Positions 19,459 to 27,945 of a stretch of DNA of 64,000 bases are shown piece after piece (position 1 is the stretch's first letter; each line of letters begins with the position of its first letter). The notes beneath the pieces are model-generated. The model did not search any database, had not been told where the DNA came from, and saw only the letters and a list, made by a program, of their open reading frames with translations. This DNA is from Calcarisporiella thermophila CBS 279.70 (lineage: Eukaryota; Calcarisporiellomycota), in NCBI RefSeq assembly GCF_041956535.1, contig NW_027192192.1:1459125-1523124 (forward strand). The letters are read 5' to 3'. Made by a program: the position numbers and the translations under genes.

Positions 19459-21512
19459 ATGGCCATTATCGATCTGAAGACGGTGATCTTCATTGTCTTG
19501 GGCACGCTTTTCTGTCCCGTGGTGGCATTTCTTCTGGGTAAGGGAGCCCTGCCAATTGATGTCGCGCCTTGGTGGCCAATTTTAACTTTACCATGCTTAC
19601 CCTGGTAGGGATTTCGTATGCGGTCACCTGGACCCTCTATCTTCTTTATGGTAATGTTTATTTTGTTTATATCGCACACACCCCCTTTTTTCTTGTTTTG
19701 TCCACCACCGGTATTCTCTCTTCCGGCACCCCATTGTTCTGACTTCCATTTCGTGTCTATCTAGCTGGCCAGGGCAGCAATTGGACCGCCTTACCGACAA
19801 GTCCCACGCGCGCCTGGAAGGTGACCCTAGCCATCGCTAATAATGTGTGGGATACGCTTCGCGGACCCATCATTCCCATTATCCTGCGATATATTGTCTA
19901 TAGACTGACAAGTTTTGAGCCGCGCCCTCGATCTGAGTAAGCCATCATCCTTTCCATTCTCCACTCTCCATTTGTTTTATTGAAGGCTTTTTTTTTGTGC
20001 CTTTTTTTTTCTAACGCATGGATCCAGAATCGGCATTCAGTATGGCAGTCGCACCGGTAAACGCCTTGACATATACTATAGCGATAGGGGGAACCTCTTC
20101 ACCGACCAAGGCGACTTAAAGCCTGTCGTCATCGTTGTGCAGGGCGGAGCGTGGAGGAGCGGCGCGCGGATTATCATGAAGCCAGTGGCAGAGTTGCTGC
20201 AGATCGAAGGAGACTATGTCGTGGTGGTTCCAGATTATACCCTGTATCCGGATGTAAATGGGCTTGTGTTTTGGGCTTTTCCACGGGACAGCCTGAGTGA
20301 CTTTGGGTTGACTTTGTTGTGTATAGGGAAAGATCGATGAGATGGTGCGGGATTTGCAAAGCTGTATCTTTTGGACCCGAAAGAACATCAGGTAAGGAGA
20401 AGGGGCGTGTGCCTTAACGCGTATCCTCTACTGCCACCCTAACCATTTTCCGTTGCCGCTTTTTGGTTTCTTATTGGTGGGATGGACAGTATATACGATG
20501 GCAACCCCTCCGAGGTCTATATCCTTGCTTCCGGCGCAGGGGCCCACATAGCGGCCCTGACGGTCATTAAGGACGTGGTCGACCATGTCCGCTGGTTCGA
20601 CAGCACCGGGACTGACGCCCATCGTCCGAGCGAGGACGCGCATCTCCGAGTTCCCACTTGGGACCGGTACACGAAGCCCACGGCCATGCCTCGTGTGCAA
20701 GGAATGATACTGATGTCGGGTATCTACGACATTACTTATTATCACGCGTGGCTCTTCCGACAAGGTAAGTGACGGCTTGACCCAAACCCCCCGGATGGGT
20801 CGACGAAGTGTGCTAAGCTCTGATGCATGACAGGCCTGGAGGAGATTAATGCCATGGATCGTGTTATGGGTAAGGACCCCCTCCGTTAGCTCCCATGGAC
20901 AAGACATCTCATATGAATCCCCCATCTACTAGGAAATGACCCGTCCCGGTTCTCCGACTTCTCGCCCACCTCCCTCTTGGCAAGTTGTCTGAAGCAGCTG
21001 GAAGACAACCCGCGCTTGAAACAATTGCTTCCGCAGAAATGGCTCCTAGTTCACGGGACCAACGTAAATATCCCCCCAGTTTCTTTTTATTTTTCCTCTT
21101 TGGCCGCCATCTCCGCTTCTCCCCCCGCCTCCAACCCTTCCTTACCTCTTCTGATTCGTTTTAGGACAAAGTCACCCCCTGCACGTGCTCTCTCCAGCTT
21201 CATCAGCTGCTCGTGAAAGCCTCGTTCGGGGTGGTCGAGCAGAAACTATACCCACTTGGCCACATCGACCCGCGCATTTTCATGATCCTGCCCACCAACG
21301 AAGTGTGTCGTGCGCTGCTTGACGATGTCAATGAACTGATTCTGACTCCTTCGGAGAATTTTGAGCCAGAGGGGGCCGATGCAACGGGCAGAGAGGAGGA
21401 CGAGGAGCTGGATGCGCCCCCCACCCCACCGCCGGAACGGAGAGTATGGTCGCCCCATGCGAATGGTAACAGCTCTCGGCCTGCAAGAGAGCTGTCCAAC
21501 GGCACCCAATAA
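19459..21512 (+). CDS. Isoprenylcysteine methylesterase-like alpha/beta hydrolase, apparent nucleophile loss
   Basis: Nine exons: 19459-19537, 19609-19650, 19765-19936, 20028-20253, 20327-20391, 20490-20764, 20834-20869, 20933-21063 and 21165-21512; all join in frame. The N-terminus has two hydrophobic segments (LKTVIFIVLGTLFCPVVAFLL; ISYAVTWTLYLLY), suggesting an ER or endomembrane anchor. The hydrolase core shows QYGSRTGKRLDIYY, the oxyanion strand VVIVVQGGAWRSG, VPDYTLYPDGKIDEMV and MSGIYDI, matching the carboxylesterase/ICME family. The nucleophile elbow, normally GHSAGAH, reads ASGAGAH here, so glycine stands where the catalytic serine is expected. The acid (HGTNDKVTP) and histidine (YPLGHIDPR) are present. 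The acidic/proline C-terminal tail (about 60 residues) looks disordered. Either a serine one residue earlier is used or this is a pseudoenzyme. Confidence 0.85.
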
Positions 21513-22097
21513 AGCCTTGGATACCCTTCTCGCACCCCTTCACCCCACCCTACTCCCACCACCACTTGTCCCGTTTTGCTCTCATTCCATCCTTACCCTC
21601 ATTTGCCCTTTGAAAAAAAAAATGATTCGAAGTTATCTAGGGAAGACTAGGGTTGCGTAGCGGCTTTCCCTATAATTTTTATATTCCAAAAAACATGGAG
21701 TCTTCATTGTGTTTATTAACTACTTTTATCTGTTCCATTATTATCTTTCCACATCATCCCCATTACCCCCCTCCCGGTGTCCCTCTTCTCCTTCTAAAAC
21801 AGTGTGTATCGTTTTTTTATCCTAGGGATTTCTACATTATCTTTTGTTGTAGTTGTTTGTTTTTCATGTTTGTCTAGTTCATCCGTCATTTCATGGGGTT
21901 GGCGTTCCATCCCCGTTGAACCTCTTTGCTGCAATGAATAATTCTATTACTAGGTCGTAAGATATGTACAAAGAACCAAAGAAAAATTGAGGCCAGGCTG
22001 TTCTCTATAAATGCAATGCTAACTCCACGCCAGCAAGACGGCTTGTGATCCGGCGAATGCCGCAGATAAAGTATAACGGGGTTGAATCCTTACCGCA
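21513..22097. other. Convergent intergenic region
   Basis: About 585 T/C-rich bases between the convergent hydrolase and ZMAT5 genes. No coding exon or RNA gene is supported. Confidence 0.5.
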
Positions 22098-22801
22098 TCA
22101 CCCCCAGTCGGTCGCCAGAGAAAAGTCATAACCACTCTGCGGTGGCGGTCTTAAGGAAGGCGGCATCTCTCTGCCCGACAGCTCTTTCGGCATGGCCCAC
22201 ACTTTCTCCTTTAGCTTTTGCCTCCTTTTCTCTCTTTTCGCGCGGTTCCGCTTCTTCCGGATTTCCTGTGACGTTTTCTCTCGGTTGGAGGTGATAACGA
22301 ATCTGCGTCGGTGCTCCTCGATCAACGCAGCAGGGTCTCGCAGAGGATTCCCGTAGGGGTCGAAAGTAAGATGCGCCCGCGGACATGAAAGCAGAAGCTC
22401 GCAGCGCGGATTTCGGCAAGGGGGCTTAGCTCGCTGCTCTTGGACGATTTGTAGAGGATCTGAAGAGTACCGTGAAATAAAAATGGGTGAGATGGAGCGA
22501 CACAAGATGGCCACCGAAAAAGGATCGGTTGGCGCTTAGCAATAACAATAGGTATAGCATAGAAATTGGGCGCGTAAATGGGGAATTGGCCCGGACAATC
22601 ACCTTTGAACGAGTCGTAGAAGAGTCGCTTGTTCAGCTCGTGCTGAGTCCCCTCCATATGCTTCTTGCGTGCCTCGAAATTGGAGGGGACGTGTGCATCA
22701 CAGATGTCGCAGTAATCTAGTCGATGGGTCAGAAATTGTAAGCGGATGGGCCGCCGGATCAACATGATGGAACCAATGGAGGAGCCATACTTACACTTCA
22801 T
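22098..22801 (-). CDS. ZMAT5: U11/U12 snRNP 20 kDa protein homolog (ZMAT5-like zinc finger)
   Basis: Exons 22801-22795 (7 nt: ATG AAG T), 22716-22603 and 22459-22098 splice in frame to 160 residues starting MKYYCDICDAHVPSNFEARK. Residues 4-28 form a U1C/matrin-type C2H2 finger (YCDICD...RKKHMEGTQH). A second finger follows, CRNPRCELLLSCPRAH, corresponding to the CCCH finger of ZMAT5, and then a basic helix. The C-terminus MPPSLRPPPQSGYDFSLATDWG parallels the PPSLRxPPPGG...WG end of human ZMAT5. In animals and plants ZMAT5 is part of the U11/U12 di-snRNP, which recognises U12-type introns. This suggests a minor spliceosome in this fungus. The second finger has C-x4-C instead of the usual C-x8-C. 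Total length is close to the 170 residues of the human protein. Confidence 0.88.
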
Positions 22802-23780
22802 CGAGATGCTGGAATCACGATCGCCCGGCTAAGTTCGTCGGATGAGCGGCTGTTTCCCCCGACTATTCTCGTAATGGAGGTGTGGCTTGGGGAGTGAGTG
22901 GCTAGACTTGCCCAGCTACTTTCCCCCTTCCCACTTTAACCTGATATGGAACGCGGGATAGAGCTTAGGAGAGCCAATTTTCCCACAATGGACTGGCCAC
23001 ATTCAAGATTTCGCAGTCTCCATTACGACATGGTCCGGCATTACCTTTTCATGCGTATTTTTTTTCCACAGAGCCGGGACCAGCTGTCAATGCAACAGGA
23101 GGGATTAACTAGGTATTAATTTATGTTAATGTCGGGCAGAGCGCCTAGGGCACGTGCGGAACGCGACGGGTTGGAAATGAGTCGAGGATGTTTTAGTTCT
23201 GGCGACCGAGAGTCTGGAATGGTGGCTGGCGACGGGCTGCGTGAAATAGCGATTCCATATGGAGAAAGGGCCTGGCTACACGGTACAATGCTTGCGGTAT
23301 CTGTGTTAGGCGCGATACACTCTCGCCCCGTCCCAATGCCGCGCTGTGCGGGGAACTTAGGCCAAAGCCAATCTTGGTTTTAGCTTGGGGCGCTTTTACC
23401 GTGCGAAGGGGCGAGGGGAGGGACGCAGATGGCCGTAAGATAAGGAGGGCAGGAGAGGAGGAAAATCAGGCCCTTTTCGGATGAAGCATTGTAATTGGGT
23501 TCAGGGTTTTTGCTACATTAAAATCGCTTGTGACGGTGGGACAGTAATCGCCTTGGATGCGAGAACAAAAAGCCATTGTAATCTTGTGTATGTGAACGAT
23601 TTAGAGCTCGCGTTCTTGGGTCTCCCGGGTTTTCCCCTCTTTTCAGGGGGGATTCCCACCGCTGACCTCGAAATCGCCGGTGAAAACCCACCGTGGGCCG
23701 CAGGGTGTTTGGAGCCGCGCGGTTTCCCGTCCCGACCGTTGGCCCCCTCCGAGTCGTGGCCGCAGCATTCCGGATGACCC

Positions 23781-23786
23781 CACGTG
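23781..23786. promoter_or_regulatory. CACGTG E-box upstream of alkaline phosphatase
   Basis: CACGTG is the core site of bHLH regulators including Pho4, which drives phosphatase genes in yeasts. This copy is 426-431 bases before the phosphatase ATG; a second is at 23151-23156. Phosphate control is inferred from the gene's role, not shown. Confidence 0.35.
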
Positions 23787-24014
23787 TTACGGGCCGGCCG
23801 CTTGAAGAGTTCCTTCAACCACCACAAAGTCTTGGATCGGAGTTGGAGGGATTGAAAATTCAGGTGCAATGTGCTCGGCAGGCGGGCGCGGATTGGGCGG
23901 CCGGGTCGCACCAATTTTCATTAGAGTTTTGATCGCAGTCTCAAGGGGGGAGGTTATAAGAGAAGCACGGGCTCGAAGAGGAAGCAAGAACCAGCTCACG
24001 TTGCGGAAGCCTTC

Positions 24015-24022
24015 TATATATA
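24015..24022 (+). promoter_or_regulatory. TATA box of alkaline phosphatase gene
   Basis: TATATATA lies 190 bases before the ATG inside otherwise GC-rich sequence. It is followed by a pyrimidine-rich stretch and a CA-rich leader with CCACCACCACCACCAACACC directly before ATG. The arrangement is that of a strong, inducible fungal promoter. Confidence 0.6.
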
Positions 24023-24211
24023 CTGGCGCACGCCTACGGTTTTTGTTTACCTTAACTCTCCCTTTGTCCCAAGGAGCCTATCGCTGTTAATATTAACATT
24101 AACATTACCATCCAACCTTAATCCAACCCTATTCCCTTCGGCCTCTCTCCTCTTCCGCCTCCGTCTCGTGCTTCCCTCGTCTCCTCTTCTGCCACCACCA
24201 CCACCAACACC

Positions 24212-26443
24212 ATGCGTATCTCCCTTGCCCTGTTCGCCGTAGCCCTGTCGTCCGCCCTCTCGGCTAGCGCACAGCAGTTCTCCCGGCTCGGCGCCTGCCC
24301 CGAGCTTGCCTGCATCTTCCCTCCCTCCTCAGCCGCCTTCGTCCCCGGCGCATACTTCGACCTGCGCGTCGAAGTCCACGCCCCCGGAGAGGGCCCCAAC
24401 CAGCCCCCCGGCACCGCCAACGGCAACTTCACCGTCACCATCACCGGCGACGACGGCAAGGCGCTCGATGCGAATGAATTCTTCGGCACCCAGGACCCCG
24501 CCCTCGAGCAGTGGAACTTCTCGTACCATCCGGTAAGTATTTGTCTGTCCTTGAGCCTCTGGCCTCCGGGATACTCATCCGAGCGGGGGAGCATGTCATT
24601 GTCTCATGCTTTGTCTTGCATTTTGCGACGGTAGGACATGGCCGCCTATTGGGCCACCCAGGACGGCACCAAGACGGAGGTCAACGTGAACGTGGCATCC
24701 CGCATCTGGCGCAAGGTGTTCCTCCCCAAGGCGGGCGAGTACACGGTGCGCGTGACGTACAACGGCAACACCACCACCGAGGCCAAGTGGGAGGCCAAGA
24801 AGCCCGTGTACGAGGGCCGCAAGGCGAAGAACGCCATCTTCTTCATCGGCGATGGCATGAACACCGCCACCCTCACCGCGGCCCGGCTCATCTCGCGCCC
24901 CCGCGTCAGCGGCCGGTACCAGCGCCTGCTGACCATCGACCAGATGGACCACCTCGGCCACATCATGACCCACAGCATGGACTCGCTGATCACGGACTCG
25001 GCCAACTCCGCCAGCGCCTACCACACCGGCCACAAGACCAACGTCAACGCCCTGGGCGTGTACGCCGACTCGTCCGAGAGCCCCTTCGACGACCCCAAGC
25101 ACGAGCTGCTCGCGGAGCTGCTCCGCCGCCGCCCCGAGTCCCAGGGTGGCAAGCTGGCCATCGGCATCGTCACCACCGCCGAGGTGCAGGACGCCACCCC
25201 CGCCGCCGTGTTCTCGCACGTGCGCCGCCGCGGTGAGAAGGCGGCCATCACCGAGCAGTTTGTGCGCGGCGCGGGCAACTTCACCGAGCCCATCCACGCC
25301 GACGTGTACATGGGCGGAGGTGGCAAGTACTTCCACAACAACACCGACGGCAAGTCGCTCAACGGCCAGAACTACTACGACATCTTCCGGAACGAGCTGG
25401 GCTACGCCGTGGTGCACGACAAGCACGAGCTCGCCAACTACACCGACTCCAAGCCCCTGCTCGGCATCTTCCACCAGGGCAACATGGACGTGTGGATGGA
25501 CCGCAACGTGTACCCTGAAAACCTCAAGGGCCAGAAGTCCGACCCCCGCGGCAACGGCCAGGACGCCGTCAACCAGCCCAACCTAGGGGACATGGCGCTC
25601 AAGGCGCTCGAGGTGCTCAAGAAGCGCAGCGGCGACAACGGCTTCTTCCTCATGGTCGAGGCGGCCAGCGTCGACAAGATGATGCACCACATGGACTTTG
25701 ACCGCGGGCTCGCCGAGGCCCTCGAGCTCGACTCCACCGTCAACAAGACCATCAACTGGCTCCGCGAGAACAAGGAGCTCGACGACACCCTCATCGTCGT
25801 CACCGCCGACCACGCCCACTCGTTCGACGTGTTCGGCAGCGTGGACACCCAGTACTTCAACTCGCTCCCCGACTCCGACGACAGCCAGCAGCAGGCCATG
25901 AAGCGCCGCGCCGTGGGCGTGTATGAGTTCAGCGGCTGGCCCGACTACGTGGACGCCGACGGCGACGGCTTCCCCGACAACTGGCGTCCCCGCTTTACCC
26001 TCGCCGCCGGCCCCAACAACTTCCCCACCCACAACGAAGACTACCAGCTCAGCGAGAAGCAGCGTGTGGCCGCCGTGATGGGTGAGGGCGCCAACGCCAA
26101 GAACTTCATCGCCAACCCCAAGGACGACCCCCACGGTCTGCACTTCCAGGGCGATATTCCCACCCACGAAGGCGACTCCGTGCACACCCTGCAGGACGTG
26201 CCGGTGTTCTCCAGGGGACCCGGCTCCGAGCTCTTCTCCCGCCCCGTCATCGACAACACCGAGGTGTACTTTGCCTTTGCCAACGCGCTTGGCGTGGCCG
26301 ACTTGACCAGCGTGTCAAAGCAGGCCCCCAAGAAGGAAAAGCCCGCCGAGAAGAAGGAGGAGGAGAAGAAGGAGGAACCCACCGCTTCCAATGTCGTGCG
26401 TCGTTTCCTTAGCGGATCGCGCCTGTTCTCCTTCGGCATCTAA
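24212..26443 (+). CDS. Secreted alkaline phosphatase (PhoA-type)
   Basis: Exons 24212-24532 and 24635-26443 encode 709 residues. Signal peptide MRISLALFAVALSSALSASA. Residues about 22-165 form an extra N-terminal beta-rich domain not found in the bacterial enzyme. The catalytic domain begins AIFFIGDGM (metal-binding Asp180). It continues with TDSANSASAYHTGHKTN (phosphoserine nucleophile Ser229), EAASVDKMMHHMDFD (metal-binding Glu, Asp and His), TADHAHSF (Asp and His) and HTLQDVPVFSRGP (metal-binding His). All three metal sites therefore look complete. The enzyme hydrolyses phosphate monoesters, probably outside the cell or in the secretory pathway. The C-terminus carries a Lys/Glu tract (about 665-690) and VVRRFLSGSRLFSFGI, a basic amphipathic tail. 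Codon use is almost exclusively G/C-ending, which suggests high expression. Length exceeds the usual 450-600 residues because of the N-terminal domain. Confidence 0.97.
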
Positions 26444-26837
26444 AACACAACGGGACTCTCTATATTGGACATTTTTTTTCTATATTACCCCTAAAAATCT
26501 AATCTTTCCACCTTCATCCAAAAATAAATCCGTGCTTATTTATTTTTCTCTAGATATCCTGCTCTCTTTTCTTGTTCTTTTCTTTAGTTCTGTTTGTAAA
26601 GGATTAATAGTTCTTTGATGTAATAAAGGCCTTAATACACTTTTTTCACCATCTTCAGCCCAATCAATGACTTCCAATGAGTTTAGCACAATCAAAGGCA
26701 ACTGCTACTGGCATGCTTAATAGGATACAAGGGAAACTCAGGAAAAAACCAATTTAGTCGACTTATTATGAGTTATTACTATTAGATAGTATGGATATGA
26801 TAATCTACTTCATTCTACGGTAACAAATAACCGCGAA
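26444..26837. other. 3' flank of alkaline phosphatase gene
   Basis: About 390 AT-rich bases. AATAAA at 26622-26627 is a plausible polyadenylation signal. No gene was seen. It does not continue the transposase-like frame that ends at 26838. Confidence 0.5.
26622..26627 (+). terminator. Putative polyadenylation signal of alkaline phosphatase gene
   Basis: AATAAA about 180 bases downstream of the stop codon, within a T-rich 3' region. An earlier AAATAAAT lies near 26522. Which is used cannot be told from sequence. Confidence 0.4.
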
Positions 26838-27218
26838 CTATCTTTTTGTTTTTTTGCGCCTAAATAAAGTTGGTCTTTTTCCACCCCCTCTTGGACTCAC
26901 CCTTCTTCTCTTCAGTACATCCCTTATTCCTGTCAAGGATATGTCGACATTATAATCCATCTTGAGGCTTTTCTTGGCGTCAGGAACGCTCTTATACAGG
27001 CCAGCTTTGAAGTTTCGAACAAGAGCCTTTTCCTGCCTCTCTGAAAGTATGCGTGGGCGACCCGAAGTTGGATTGGGAACTTGGGGTGCGTACAAGTTTC
27101 GATATTTATTCACGGAGCCGGTGCTGACCCCAAGTGTTCGCGAGATTTTTCTACTGGATAAACCTTCCTTACTTAAGGTGGCGATCCTAGATGTGACTCC
27201 TTCTGGAAGTTTCCTCAT
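26838..27218 (-). pseudogene. Tc1/mariner-type transposase remnant, DNA-binding part only
   Basis: From the ATG at 27218 the frame runs 126 codons. It reads as a homeodomain-like helix-turn-helix (VTSRIATLSKEGLSSRKISRTLGVSTGSVNKY), a GRPRILSERQEKALVR linker and a second helical region (SLTGIRDVLKRRRV). This is the bipartite DNA-binding region of Tc1-like transposases. The frame then turns basic and stops at 26838. No DDE/DDD catalytic domain is found in the 400 bases beyond, and I saw no obvious terminal inverted repeats. It is most likely a truncated element. A domesticated DNA-binding protein is possible because the helix-turn-helix frame is intact. It sits next to AT-rich DNA between two conserved genes. 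Confidence 0.6.
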
Positions 27219-27945
27219 TAAGTGTGACGAGCGAGTGTCGGTACAAAAGAGAGCAGCAGAATGCAAAGAATATATTCTAATAAATATAAAGATGAAGGCT
27301 CGAATTATTTTTAATGATAATAAAAAATGTATTCAATTCATCGAGCGAGGGCAGAAATAGCTATAGCAAGAGAATGACTTTAGGCGCTCAAAATCTTTAC
27401 AAAAATGTCAACTGCGAATTCTCTAGTGAAACATAATGCAGGGGTAAAGTTAAAAGTATAACGCCCTTTATTACACTTCTATATGAGGAAGAGAAGATTT
27501 TTATGCAAATGTCTGAACAATGGCCGTGCGCAAGTATGCGATCACATAAACTTTATATGAATTGAATTGAACGTAGTTTGAAAGGGAAGAAAAACTTGTT
27601 TACGAGAGTTTTTTCAATCCAACTGGTGACATGTGCAAACTTTTATCTCATAATATGCAGTTAAAAAAACAAGAACAGACAACACAAACTGAACAGCGCA
27701 AAAGAAGGAGAGACGCAAAACTACAAAGTGGAAGGAGTGGATTTGAACAGAGAAGAATAAAGAGAATGAAATGGTGAACTAATGAATGGAGGTGTGAATA
27801 AAGAAACTAAAAGAGACAAGTACATTCATAGTGGGGGGGGGGGGGTGAGAGTGACATGATATGAAAATGAAATATGCATTGATTGTTGAATAAAGAAAAC
27901 TATCAAGAAAGTAGAGAAGAATAGAGTATCATGTTGGAGAAATTT
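27219..27945. other. Intergenic region with poly-G tract
   Basis: About 730 AT- and purine-rich bases. A run of 13 G occurs at 27833-27845. No coding exon or RNA gene was seen. Confidence 0.5.
27833..27845 (+). repeat. Homopolymer run of 13 G
   Basis: An uninterrupted G13 lies about 100 bases beyond the 3' end of the disordered-protein gene. Such runs are prone to length errors in sequencing and to slippage in vivo. Confidence 0.8.

Larger units (their letters stand above)
22802..24211. other. Divergent promoter region (ZMAT5 / alkaline phosphatase)
   Basis: About 1.4 kb without a gene. It holds two CACGTG palindromes (23151-23156 and 23781-23786), a TATA box at 24015-24022 and a CA-rich leader before the phosphatase ATG. 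Open frames here lack domains. Confidence 0.6.

Noticed and set aside
24596-25474. 292-codon open frame antisense to alkaline phosphatase
   Set aside because: Strong G/C third positions leave few stops on the other strand; the translation is a low-complexity valine/glycine-rich artefact.
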